Of a stretch of DNA of 64,000 nucleotides, positions 55,517 through 63,820 are shown in pieces. A model generated the notes under the pieces. That model was not told the DNA's origin. It was given only the letters and a program-made list of their open reading frames with translations, and did no database searches. The number at the start of each line of letters is the position of its first letter. Positions within the stretch are counted from its first letter, which is position 1. Made by a program: the position numbers and the translations under genes. Origin of the DNA: Aeromonas salmonicida subsp. salmonicida (GTDB lineage Bacteria; Pseudomonadota; Gammaproteobacteria; Enterobacterales; Aeromonadaceae); assembly GCF_001643305.1 (NCBI RefSeq), contig NZ_LSGW01000115.1:1-64000 (forward strand), in the 5' to 3' direction.

Positions 55517-55699
55517 TTATTTAGTCTTGGGAGCGACCTTGACGGCCGGTGTCTTGGCATGAGTGGCCTTGTGGTGCTTTTTCACCACCTTGGTCTGGGT
55601 CGCCTGAGGGGCGGCTGCCTTGGTGGGGGTGGCTGCCATGGTGAAGCCGGAGGTCAGGGCGAAGACAGCGGCCAGGCTCAGGGGGATCAGCTTGTTCAT
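55517..55699 (-). CDS. Small secreted Lys/Ala-rich peptide, Asr-like
   Basis: A protein of 60 residues. It has a signal peptide (MNKLIPLSLAAVFALTSGFTMAA) and a mature part of Lys, Ala, Thr and His (TKVVKKHHKATHAKTPAVK), very basic and disordered. It resembles enterobacterial acid-shock protein Asr in size, signal and composition, but alignment is not strong. It is directly downstream of rstB. RstA activates asr in E. coli, which fits. GAGGAAC precedes the start at 55699. A hairpin (55727-55745) separates it from rstB. Confidence 0.75.
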   Translation of the reverse strand: MNKLIPLSLAAVFALTSGFTMAATPTKAAAPQATQTKVVKKHHKATHAKTPAVKVAPKTK

Positions 55700-55753
55700 A
55701 TTCCAGTTCCTCATTCGGGTTGATGACATGGAGCTTTTCTCCATGACGTCATC

Positions 55754-57079
55754 CTAGGGCTGTTCCGCTGGCGGTTCAGTGAGTGGCTGGTGACGGTTTG
55801 TATCCAAATGTACAGGCAGCCTGAGGCAGAAGCGGGCGCCGACTGCACTGGGCAGCAACTGCACCTCACCACAGTGGTGGCGGGCTATGCTGCGCACTAT
55901 GGCGAGGCCGAGACCGGCGCCGCCGGTACGGCGATCCCGGCTCTGATCCAGCCGCACGAAGGGCTCGAAGATCTGGGGCGCCAGCGCCGGATCTATGCCA
56001 GGGCCGTCGTCGGCCACCTCCAGCAGATAGTGATCCTGCTGCTGGCTCATGGCGAGGGTCACCCGGCTGGTGGCGTGGCGCAGGGCGTTGCCGATGAGGT
56101 TCTCCAGCGCCCGATCCAGCAGGCGGGGATCGCCGCGCCAGGGCAGGGGATGGGTGGGACACACCAAGTCGAGTCGTTTTTCTGGCCGCAGCGTCTGCCA
56201 GTCCGGTAGGCGGCTGCCGGCCCAGCTTGCCAGCTCCAGCTCGCTGCATTGCAACGGCAGCTCGGGACGATCCAGCCTGGCGTAGGTGAGCATCTCCTCG
56301 ATGAGGGCGTCCAGTGCCCCCAGATCGCGCTCCAGCCCCTGTTGTTCCGCTGCCGATGGTTGCGGGTCCAGCATAGCGAGCCGGTAGCGCAACCTGACCA
56401 GCGGGGTGCGCAGCTCGTGGGCGATGGCATCGGTCAGCTGTTTGCGACTGGCCAGCATGGCTTGCAGCTGTTCCGTCATCTGATCGAAGGTGCGTCCCAC
56501 CCGGCCCAGGCTGCTGCCGGGCGGCAGGCCGGTGCGGCTGGAGAGATCCCCGTCACCAACCCGGCGGGCGGTTTGTTCGAGCCGTTGCAGACCACGCCAG
56601 TGCGGGCGCAGCCAGAGCAGGATCGGCAGACCGAGGGAGAGACCTATGGCCAGCAGCAGCCCCACATCGACCCAGTGCAGCTCGTGCAGATAGGAGAGAT
56701 AGGGCACTGGGCCGACGATCAGCACTTGATCGGTGCCCGGGATGCGCTGCAGGAAGGTGTCATCCCCTTCGACGATGACTATGTTGCCCGCCTCGATAAA
56801 GGCCTGATCCTCCTTGGCCAGCGGCTGGTTGGCGAGGGCACCGATCTGCAGCGGCAGGGTGAGCTGGCGACTCTGCTCCGCCATGCGCACGGGCCAGCGC
56901 TCTGGCGGCAATCGCGCCAGTTCGCCGGTGAGCAGGCCGAGGGAGCCTTGCATCATTCGCTCCAGATAGCGGTCGCCCGCCCGCTCGGCGCTGACCTGAT
57001 AGACAAGGCCGACCAGCAGTATGGCCAGGGTGAAACAGCCGATCAGCAGCAGGTAGAACTGGATAAACAGACGGCGCAT
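55754..57079 (-). CDS. rstB: Sensor histidine kinase RstB
   Basis: Inner-membrane kinase of 441 residues. N-terminal membrane segment QFYLLLIGCFTLAILLVGLVY, split as QFYLLLIGCF and ILLVGLVYQ, is followed by a periplasmic loop with ADQVLIVGPVPYLSYLHEL-like sequence, then a second membrane segment. A HAMP region, the phospho-acceptor H-box in DAIAHELRTPLVRLRYRLA (about 245), and the ATPase N and G boxes (DNLIGNALRHAT-like, DDGPGIDPALAPQIFEPF, GGAGLGLAIVRS) follow. It closely resembles E. coli RstB. It is transcribed with rstA. Confidence 0.95.
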   Translation of the reverse strand: MRRLFIQFYLLLIGCFTLAILLVGLVYQVSAERAGDRYLERMMQGSLGLLTGELARLPPERWPVRMAEQSRQLTLPLQIGALANQPLAKEDQAFIEAGNIVIVEGDDTFLQRIPGTDQVLIVGPVPYLSYLHELHWVDVGLLLAIGLSLGLPILLWLRPHWRGLQRLEQTARRVGDGDLSSRTGLPPGSSLGRVGRTFDQMTEQLQAMLASRKQLTDAIAHELRTPLVRLRYRLAMLDPQPSAAEQQGLERDLGALDALIEEMLTYARLDRPELPLQCSELELASWAGSRLPDWQTLRPEKRLDLVCPTHPLPWRGDPRLLDRALENLIGNALRHATSRVTLAMSQQQDHYLLEVADDGPGIDPALAPQIFEPFVRLDQSRDRRTGGAGLGLAIVRSIARHHCGEVQLLPSAVGARFCLRLPVHLDTNRHQPLTEPPAEQP

Positions 57080-57116
57080 GGATGTGCTCTCCCGTGGTCA
57101 GTGGCGGATGGCCCTA

Positions 57117-57824
57117 TTATTCCCAGGCGTGGGGCACCAGCAGATAACCCTTCTGGCGCACCGTCTTGATGCGGGTCGGGTTGTTGCTGTCATCCCCCAG
57201 CTTGCGGCGCAGGCGGGAGATGGCCACGTCCATGCTGCGGTCCTGGCCGTCGTAGTCGCGGCCACGCAGGCTGCGAAACAGCGCCTCCCGTCCCAGGATC
57301 TGGCCCGCATGGCAGGCCAGCTCCCACAAGAGGTCGAAGTCGGCGGTGGAGAGAGGGATGCTGTCGCCATCGAGCCGAACGTCCCGGCCCGGCCCGTCGA
57401 TCCTCAAGCGGCCGAACTGCAGGCGCTGGGGCGGCGTATTGGCCACGGCTGCTTGCGGTGCCTGTCCCTGCTGGCGGAACTGGACCCGCAGCCGGGCCAG
57501 CAGCACAGGGGGCGGCGTTGTCTTGAGGATGTAGTCGTTGGCTCCCAGCTCCAGACTCAGGATCTGGTTCATGTCGCTGTCGAGGGAGGTGAGCATGACG
57601 ATGGGGCCCTTGAAGCGTGGCCGCAGATCCCGGCACAGGGAGAGACCATCCTGCCCAGGCAGCATGATGTCGAGCAGCACCAGGTCTGGTTGCTCGGCTT
57701 CGATTCTGGCAAGTGCCATGTCGCCTCTGGGCTCCAGCAGCACGTCGATGTCGTGGCGGGCAAGCCAGCTGCTGATGAGCTGGCCTATTTCGGGATCATC
57801 TTCAACAAAAAGAATGCGTTGCAT
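57117..57824 (-). CDS. rstA: Response regulator RstA (OmpR family)
   Basis: Protein of 235 residues, near-identical in key blocks to E. coli RstA: ILFVEDDPEIGQLI, LDIMLPGQDGLSLCRDLRP (phospho-acceptor Asp about 52), SLDSDMNQILSLELGANDY and the DNA-binding ISRLRRKLGDDSNN with a terminal PHAWE. The start at 57824 is preferred; 29 in-frame upstream codons are not in relatives. RstAB responds to acid, Mg2+ and PhoPQ in enterobacteria. A local asr-like target suggests a similar circuit. Confidence 0.96.
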   Translation of the reverse strand: MQRILFVEDDPEIGQLISSWLARHDIDVLLEPRGDMALARIEAEQPDLVLLDIMLPGQDGLSLCRDLRPRFKGPIVMLTSLDSDMNQILSLELGANDYILKTTPPPVLLARLRVQFRQQGQAPQAAVANTPPQRLQFGRLRIDGPGRDVRLDGDSIPLSTADFDLLWELACHAGQILGREALFRSLRGRDYDGQDRSMDVAISRLRRKLGDDSNNPTRIKTVRQKGYLLVPHAWE

Positions 57825-57960
57825 TGTGGCGTGACACCCTGGCAGTGGCGCGGATGCGCGCCTGCCAGCATACCGGCTCCCCGCGTGGCGTGCACCGGGA
57901 TAACTAATCAAACAGGGCCCAAGGGCCCTGTTGTCATGCCGGTCGTGGAGACCCGCCGAA

Positions 57961-59094
57961 TCAGCCTGCCTTGCGCTTCAGGTAGACCCCGGCTTCCATG
58001 TGATGGGTCCAGGGGAACTGGTCAAACAGGGCGAAGCGGGCGACTTCGTGGGTCTCGCCCAGCACCGCCATGTTGGCCTGCAGTGTCTCAGGGTTGCAGG
58101 AGATGTAGAGGATGTTGTCGTACTCCTGCACCAGTTTGACAGTGGCATCGTCGAGACCGGCGCGGGGCGGATCGACGAAGATGGTGTTGCACTGGTAACT
58201 CTTGAGATCGACTCCCTTGAGGCGGTTGAACTCCCGCTCGCCGCGCATCGCCATGGTGAACTCTTCGGCCGACATGCGCAGTATGATCAGGTTGTCGACG
58301 CCGTTGGCGGCGATGTTGAACTGGGCGGAGTCGACGCTCGGCTTGGCAATCTCGGTGGCCAGCACCTTGCGGAAGTTCTGGGCCAGCGCAATGGAGAAGT
58401 TGCCGTTGCCGCAGTAAAGCTCCAGCAAGTCGCCTTCGCTCCCCCTGGTCACATCCAGCGCCCAGCCCAGCATCTGCTCATTGATGGCCGCGTTGGGCTG
58501 GGTGAAGCTGTTTTCCACTTGCTTGTAGGTGAGCTGGCGGCCGGCCACGTTGAGCTGCTCGATGACGAAGTCATCGCCCAGACATATCTTCTGCTTGTGG
58601 GCGCGGCCAATCAGCCGCAGGTCGAACCCCTGAGCCTGCAGATCGGCTTGCAGCGTCTCGGCGGCTTGCTGCCATTCGGCTTCGAGTTTGCGATGGTAGA
58701 GCAGGCTCACGATGATCTGGCCGGATTGGGTCGAGAGGTAATCGATCTGGAACAGCTTGCGACGCAGCACAAAGTGCGGGCGCAGCCCTGCCAGCAGCAC
58801 CGGCATCAGCTGGTTGATCAGAAGACTTGCGGTGGGGAAGTGATCGACCCGGATGATCTCCTTGGTGGCCTGGGCATACATGCAATGGAAGAGGTCATCC
58901 CCTTCGTGCCAGATGCGAAATTCGGCGCGCATCCGGTAATGCTCGGCGGGTGAGGCATGCACCTCCAGCGCGGGAGGATTGAAGCCGGCAAACAGCTGGG
59001 TGAGTCGCTCGCGCTTTTCGTCGAGCTGGGCCTGATAGTCGGCGGGGGTCCGCAGGGCCTGGGAGTCGGCGCCAGCTTGCTGGATTTGGGTCAT
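57961..59094 (-). CDS. trmA: tRNA (uracil-5-)-methyltransferase TrmA
   Basis: SAM-dependent enzyme of 377 residues that makes m5U54 in tRNA. It has the SAM-binding motif [26 protein letters not shown] and the catalytic cysteine in [13 protein letters not shown]. The N-terminal tRNA-recognition region includes [13 protein letters not shown]. The start at 59094 follows GAGG; 22 in-frame upstream codons are rejected. The length and motifs are typical of E. coli TrmA (366). Confidence 0.96.
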   Translation of the reverse strand: MTQIQQAGADSQALRTPADYQAQLDEKRERLTQLFAGFNPPALEVHASPAEHYRMRAEFRIWHEGDDLFHCMYAQATKEIIRVDHFPTASLLINQLMPVLLAGLRPHFVLRRKLFQIDYLSTQSGQIIVSLLYHRKLEAEWQQAAETLQADLQAQGFDLRLIGRAHKQKICLGDDFVIEQLNVAGRQLTYKQVENSFTQPNAAINEQMLGWALDVTRGSEGDLLELYCGNGNFSIALAQNFRKVLATEIAKPSVDSAQFNIAANGVDNLIILRMSAEEFTMAMRGEREFNRLKGVDLKSYQCNTIFVDPPRAGLDDATVKLVQEYDNILYISCNPETLQANMAVLGETHEVARFALFDQFPWTHHMEAGVYLKRKAG

Positions 59095-59266
59095 GATATA
59101 CCTCACATGCACACCGGCAGGGCCGGGTCGAAATCGGGGGGAAGGCAGCAGGCCACCCAAAGGGGCCCGATTTTAAAAGCCAGCCGCAGATTGTCCAGTA
59201 TTTTGTGGTCAAGAAGTGTTCAGTCAGGCCGATACCTGATCTACAGGCATGGTGGGAGGACACATT

Positions 59267-60442
59267 ATGCAAATCGACGGCGTGGGCTCAGCCCAACCCA
59301 AGGGAGTGGGCGTTTCGCCCAAGGCACCCCAACAGGCACAAGAGAAGCAGGCCAGCAGCGGGGAAGAAGTCTCCTTGCACCAACCGCCCAAGTGGGCGCA
59401 GGTACTGGTACAGCAGGCGTTGCAGTTCGCGCTGGAGATCAACGGTCAGCGCTATCAGGCACCCAAGGCACAAGAGCCGGAGGTGGTCACCCCCGAGACC
59501 CTGTTCGACTTCCAGTCGGTGGCAGACAATGTGTTGCAGTTCATCACAGGCCGGCTTGGCGCCGCCCGTGCGGACGGCAAGTCCGATGATGACCTGACTG
59601 AAATGATGGAGCAGGCCCGCAAGGGCGTGGACATGGGATTTGGTGCCGCCAGGGAGCAGCTGGGTGACTGGGCCACCGAGAACGAAGATATCAAGACCGG
59701 CATCGATCAGAGCTACAAGCTGATCCAGGACGGGCTTGAGGAGTTCGAGAAAGAGTTCTTTGGCAAGGTCTCCACCACCGAGATGGGAGCGGCCGAGATG
59801 GCCAGCCGTCAGCAGGGATACCTGGAGATCCAGACCAAGGATGGGGACAAGGTGGTACTGCGCTTCAACGACAGTTGGCAGGTCAAATCCGAGAACAGCG
59901 AGAGTGGCAGTCAGTTCAGCCTCAAGTCGAGCCAGAGCTTCAGCTTCTCGCTGGAGGGGGATCTCAGCAGCGACGAGATGGATTCCATCGGCAAGCTGAT
60001 CAAGGGGATCGACGATCTGGCGGGAAACTTCTTCTCCGGCAATTTCGAGGACTTGCTGAAGAAGGCGGGCGAGTTGAAGCTGGATGACAGCCAGCTGGCC
60101 TCCTACTCCCTCAAGCTCAAGCAGAGCGTCAAGCTGAGCCAGACCTACCAGGGGGCCAGCTCCCTGCAGGATCTCCTCAAGCCGCTGGCGGATTACCTGC
60201 CCAAGCTGAATCAGGTACAGCAACAGGCGGATACCCTGCTGCCGGAATCGCAACAACAGGCGGATACCCTGCTGCCGGAATCGCAACAACAGGCACTGAC
60301 CCCTGCGGTGCTGGCGGCCCGTGGCCAGACCGAACCGGCTCAGGTGAACAGCTTTACCAGCTTCAACCAGCGGATGCTGGAGGCGCTGCGAATGATAGGC
60401 CAGTTCCAGCCTGCGACCGAGCCCGCCAGCAAGAGCGTCTGA
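59267..60442 (+). CDS. DUF5610-like hypothetical protein
   Basis: Protein of 391 residues without a signal peptide. Residues 20-45 are Gln/Ala-rich. A conserved helical region (about 50-180) contains WAQVLVQQALQFALEINGQRY and YKLIQDGLEEFEKEFFG. A beta-rich region follows (YLEIQTKDGDKVVLRFNDSW). Near the C terminus an 11-residue unit QQQADTLLPES is repeated exactly twice (60218-60283). The start at 59267 has GGGAGGA at good spacing. The function is unknown. It resembles the DUF5610 family of Aeromonas and Vibrio relatives. Confidence 0.82.
   Translation: MQIDGVGSAQPKGVGVSPKAPQQAQEKQASSGEEVSLHQPPKWAQVLVQQALQFALEINGQRYQAPKAQEPEVVTPETLFDFQSVADNVLQFITGRLGAARADGKSDDDLTEMMEQARKGVDMGFGAAREQLGDWATENEDIKTGIDQSYKLIQDGLEEFEKEFFGKVSTTEMGAAEMASRQQGYLEIQTKDGDKVVLRFNDSWQVKSENSESGSQFSLKSSQSFSFSLEGDLSSDEMDSIGKLIKGIDDLAGNFFSGNFEDLLKKAGELKLDDSQLASYSLKLKQSVKLSQTYQGASSLQDLLKPLADYLPKLNQVQQQADTLLPESQQQADTLLPESQQQALTPAVLAARGQTEPAQVNSFTSFNQRMLEALRMIGQFQPATEPASKSV
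60218..60283. repeat. 33-bp direct repeat within the DUF5610 gene
   Basis: Two in-frame copies of a 33-bp unit encode QQQADTLLPES twice in tandem, with one base difference (CAG versus CAA). A third partial copy (CAACAACAGGC) follows. The frame is kept, so repeat number may vary between strains. Confidence 0.9.
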
Positions 60443-60532
60443 GCCGCCATCGCCCGGTTCAAGCCATAAGCTGCCGTTTGCCAGCTCCTCCGGGGGCTGG
60501 CAAACTGGCTCTTTTCCCAATCCGGTCAGCCC

Positions 60533-61072
60533 ATGAACCCGAATCCCAAGAAGCCCAGAGACAAGCGCGAGCTCTGCTACCCCTTCATCTTCGAAACCCA
60601 GTTCCAGTGTGATTACGAGATAGCCACCGACGAGCTTTGCTGTCAGGTGGGGGCCGTGCTTGCCCATCTGCCTGCGGAAGAGGAGACCCGCGAGATTGTG
60701 GCCGACCTGGGGGCCCTGCAGCGACTCATCTACAACCTCAACGGTTCGGTACGGGGCAAGCTCGGTATTTTTGAAGAGGATCTGGCGTGGTTGAAAACGC
60801 GGTATGACCACTACAACGAGGCGAGCCGCGGTCGGGTCACGGGTTTTGTCTTGCCTCGTGGCCCGCAGCCCATCCCCACCCTGCACCTGTGCCGCTGCGG
60901 CAGCAAGAAGGTGGTTCGCCTGCTGGTGCGCCTCGAAGAGAGCGGCGTCCGCTTCGATCCCATCCTCTATCGCTTCGCCAACCTGCTGGCCAACTTCTTC
61001 TTCGTACTGACCGTCTACCTCAAGCAGTTGTGGCAGGTAGAAGAGGTGCCCTACGTCAGCATCAATTACTGA
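60533..61072 (+). CDS. Degenerate PduO-type cobalamin adenosyltransferase-like protein
   Basis: Protein of 179 residues. It keeps the helical-bundle pattern of PduO/EutT-type ATP:cob(I)alamin adenosyltransferases: FETQFQCDYEIATDELCCQVG at the N-terminal part, a FVLPRGP motif (family FxLPGG) and YRFANLLANFFFVLTVYLKQL near the end. The N-terminal TxxGDxG loop is absent, and the RRAER-type ATP residues are replaced by LCRCGSKKVV. It may therefore be a non-catalytic relative. An alternative call is a protein of unknown function with chance similarity. Confidence 0.6.
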   Translation: MNPNPKKPRDKRELCYPFIFETQFQCDYEIATDELCCQVGAVLAHLPAEEETREIVADLGALQRLIYNLNGSVRGKLGIFEEDLAWLKTRYDHYNEASRGRVTGFVLPRGPQPIPTLHLCRCGSKKVVRLLVRLEESGVRFDPILYRFANLLANFFFVLTVYLKQLWQVEEVPYVSINY

Positions 61073-61171
61073 CCAAGTGGCTGAAAAGGCTTTTATTTTT
61101 TGGGAAGATCAAAGACGATCCAGCCATGCCATTGCAATCTGGATGGCGCCGATAGCGGAGCGGGGGAAGTC

Positions 61172-62854
61172 ATGACGACGATTCATCTCAGTGGCAGTTC
61201 ATTCTTGATGCCGGGCAATCTGGCCTGGCGGTCGCTGGCTGTCCATGGCGAGGTGCAGGTCGCGCCCCATGGACAGTGGCTGCAAACCCTGATGAATCCA
61301 TCTGAAGCGGTTGCCCCCCAGACTCACATCATCATCTGGCTGTGGGAAGATCTGGTGCCGGCACAGACGCTGGTAGCGTGGAGCGGTTTGGCACAAGAGG
61401 CGCAACAGCTGGCTGTGGCCGCCTTCGTCGCATCACTCTGTCAGCCCCTGCAACAACGTTTGCAGCGTCGGCCGCAGGATCACCTGCTGGTCGGGGTCTG
61501 CAGTCGTTCCCCTGTCTCCGTATTTGGGGCTGCGCCCTCAGCGCTTGCCTGTCTGGCCCATGAATGTGAGCGCCAGCTTGCCCATTTGCGGCGGCAGCAT
61601 CCCGGCCTGGATGACCTGCATCTGCAGCTCTGGTTGCAACAGCAGGGTCGCCACCACTGTTTCGACAACCGCAATCACTATCTGATGTCCTGCCCCTTCT
61701 CCATGGCCGGGTTGGCCAGTCTGGCTCAGTGGATTGCTGCCTTGCTGCAGCGGCTGCACAGGCCAGCTCACAAGGTGCTGGTGCTCGATTGCGACAATAC
61801 CCTCTGGGGTGGCGTGGTCGGCGAAGATGGCGTGGGTGGCGTCCTGCTGGGGCAGGATGGGGTGGGGCGCCTCTATCAAGCCTTCCAGCAGGCGGCCATT
61901 TACTGGCATGGGCAGGGCGTCATATTGGCGCTCTGCTCCAAGAATCTGGCCGACGATGTGTGGCGGCTGTTCGATCAGCACCAGGGCATGGTGCTTGAGC
62001 GTCAGCATATAGCCGCGGCCGAGATTGGCTGGGAGTCCAAGTCAGCCGGCCTGCGGCGCCTGGCCGCGCGGCTCAATGTGGGGCTGGACAGTCTGGTGTT
62101 CTGGGATGACAGCGAGCTGGAGCGTGCCGAGGTGCGTGCCAATTGCCCCGAGGTCACCGTCATCACGCCCCCCGCCGAGATCTGGGGTTGGCCCGATGCG
62201 CTGATGACGCTCGCCGAGCTGCAAAGCCGCCACCAGAGCCGGGATGACGGCTTGCGCCAAGGCTCCTATCAGGCACAGGCAGAGGCGAATGCAGTGCGCC
62301 AGCAACTGGGCGACGAACAGGCCTTCTTGCAACAGTTGGGGCTGCGGGCGGGCTGGCAGCCGCTCTCCCAAAGCACCCAGCTGCGGGCCGAGCAGCTGAG
62401 CCAGAAGACCAACCAGTTCAATCTCTCCGCCCGGCGTTATCAGGCGGGTGAGCTGGCACAGCTTGCCAGTACGCAGGGCGAGGTCTGGCTGGCCTCGCTG
62501 CGGGACAAGTTTGCCGATCACGGCATGACGGCCCTGCTGGTGCTACGCCCCCTCAATGATGGGGCCGTGCTGCTCGATACCCTGGCCATCAGCTGTCGGG
62601 TACTGGGGCGAGGCTTCGAACACTGGCTGCTGGCGCAAGTGGCTGCCCGACTGATGGCAAAAGGCGTTGACCAACTGGTGATAAGCATGGTGCCCACGGA
62701 TCGCAACCAGCCGGCGCGGGATTTTCTGGCGACCCTGCCGACCCGGTCGATAACCACTCCAGCGGGATTGACGCCGCTGGCGGACGAGATGTTCCTCTGC
62801 CTGGATCTCCCCTCTCTTTCTCTCCCGTTTCTGGAGTTTTATGCCAATGAATGA
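61172..62854 (+). CDS. FkbH-like HAD phosphatase/glyceryl-ACP synthase
   Basis: Protein of 560 residues. A poorly conserved N-terminal domain (about 1-195) precedes a HAD-IIIC phosphatase domain with DxDxT at 206-210 (LVLDCDNTLWGGVVGEDG) and LCSKN. A C-terminal acyltransferase-like domain contains WLASLRDKFADHGMTALLVL and the family motif LAISCRVLGRGFEHWLL. FkbH enzymes move a glyceryl group from 1,3-bisphosphoglycerate onto an acyl carrier protein. The ACP gene overlaps the end of this one. The start at 61172 follows GGGGGAAG. Confidence 0.87.
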   Translation: MTTIHLSGSSFLMPGNLAWRSLAVHGEVQVAPHGQWLQTLMNPSEAVAPQTHIIIWLWEDLVPAQTLVAWSGLAQEAQQLAVAAFVASLCQPLQQRLQRRPQDHLLVGVCSRSPVSVFGAAPSALACLAHECERQLAHLRRQHPGLDDLHLQLWLQQQGRHHCFDNRNHYLMSCPFSMAGLASLAQWIAALLQRLHRPAHKVLVLDCDNTLWGGVVGEDGVGGVLLGQDGVGRLYQAFQQAAIYWHGQGVILALCSKNLADDVWRLFDQHQGMVLERQHIAAAEIGWESKSAGLRRLAARLNVGLDSLVFWDDSELERAEVRANCPEVTVITPPAEIWGWPDALMTLAELQSRHQSRDDGLRQGSYQAQAEANAVRQQLGDEQAFLQQLGLRAGWQPLSQSTQLRAEQLSQKTNQFNLSARRYQAGELAQLASTQGEVWLASLRDKFADHGMTALLVLRPLNDGAVLLDTLAISCRVLGRGFEHWLLAQVAARLMAKGVDQLVISMVPTDRNQPARDFLATLPTRSITTPAGLTPLADEMFLCLDLPSLSLPFLEFYANE

Positions 62855-63059
62855 CCTCATCGCGCTGGTTCGCCAGCAATTTCCCCATGCCAGCATCAAC
62901 GAGCAGGCCGCCCTCGGTCTCGGCAGCTTTCCCGAGTGGGACTCTCTGGGACACTTCAATCTGCTGCTGCTCATCGAGCAGCACTTTGCCGTGCGGTTCG
63001 AACCGCAGGAGCTGGCCGATATCAGACAGGCTCTGCTGCGCAAAGGGGTTGCCGAGTGA
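62841..63059 (+). CDS. Acyl carrier protein
   Basis: Protein of 72 residues. The phosphopantetheine serine is Ser35 in PEWDSLGHFNLLLLIE, and the helix pattern is normal. The start overlaps the FkbH gene by 14 bp (ATG 62841; ATG 62847 is also possible with GGAG upstream). Its stop overlaps the next start (GTGA). This coupling shows that it serves the local FkbH/AAC(3) set rather than fatty acid synthesis. Confidence 0.9.
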   Translation: MPMNDLIALVRQQFPHASINEQAALGLGSFPEWDSLGHFNLLLLIEQHFAVRFEPQELADIRQALLRKGVAE

Positions 63060-63820
63060 AACAGGCCATCGAACAGGCGCTGAGCGAACTGGGGATCCCC
63101 AAGGGGAGCGCCCTCATGGTGCACTCGGATGCCATGGTCGTGGCCCAGTTTCCCGGTATGGGCAATGCCCAGGGGATAGCCACCTTCTGGATGCACCTGG
63201 AGCAGTGGCTGGCGGGGGATCTGCTGGTGCCGACCTTCACCTACAGCCCAATGGCGGGCGAGTGTTTCGACCCGGCAGCCACCCCGAGCAAGGTGGGGCT
63301 GATGACGGAGGTATTCAGGCAGCGTGACGGCGTCACCCGCACACTGGATCCCATCTTCAGCTTTGCCATCAGTGGCCCCCACGGGGCCGAGCTTGCGGCC
63401 CGTGAGTGTCACGACTGCTTCGGTCAGGAGAGCCCGTTTGGCTGGCTGGCGGAGCAGGATGGCTGGTTGCTGGGATTGGGCTGTCACCCGGACAGGATCA
63501 CCTTTACCCACTATGTGGAGCAACGGCTGGCCGTCCCCTATCGCTATCACAAATTGTTCGAGGGGCAGGTGTGCGTCGCCGGAGCCTTGCGCGACTGGCA
63601 GGCCGACTACTATGTGCGGGATCTGGCGCTGGCCAGCGAAATCGACCTCTCCCGGCTGGTGGCCCTGTTGCAGGAGAGGGGCGCCTGGCATCAGACCCTG
63701 TGCCAGCGGGTACCAGTCTGGGCCGTGTCCTGTCGCGATTTCATTCTGGCCGCCAGTGAACTGGTGGCGACGGCGCCATTCGCCCTGATCCGTGCAGGAG
63801 GGGAATCCCATGCAGTTTGA
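63056..63820 (+). CDS. AAC(3)-family N-acyltransferase
   Basis: Protein of 254 residues, starting at GTG 63056 that overlaps the ACP stop. It carries the AAC(3) family pattern: SALMVHSDAMVVAQFPG, LVPTFTYSPM, GLMTEVFRQRDGVTRTLDP, SPFGWLAE and FTHYVEQRLAVPYRYHK. The family includes aminoglycoside 3-N-acetyltransferases, but the position beside an ACP points to a biosynthetic acyl transfer to an amino sugar. Drug resistance is not the likely role. Confidence 0.87.
   Translation: MKQAIEQALSELGIPKGSALMVHSDAMVVAQFPGMGNAQGIATFWMHLEQWLAGDLLVPTFTYSPMAGECFDPAATPSKVGLMTEVFRQRDGVTRTLDPIFSFAISGPHGAELAARECHDCFGQESPFGWLAEQDGWLLGLGCHPDRITFTHYVEQRLAVPYRYHKLFEGQVCVAGALRDWQADYYVRDLALASEIDLSRLVALLQERGAWHQTLCQRVPVWAVSCRDFILAASELVATAPFALIRAGGESHAV

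Noticed and set aside
63056-63820. Aminoglycoside resistance gene
   Set aside because: AAC(3) fold only. Its stop and start overlap biosynthetic carrier genes and no mobile element is near.
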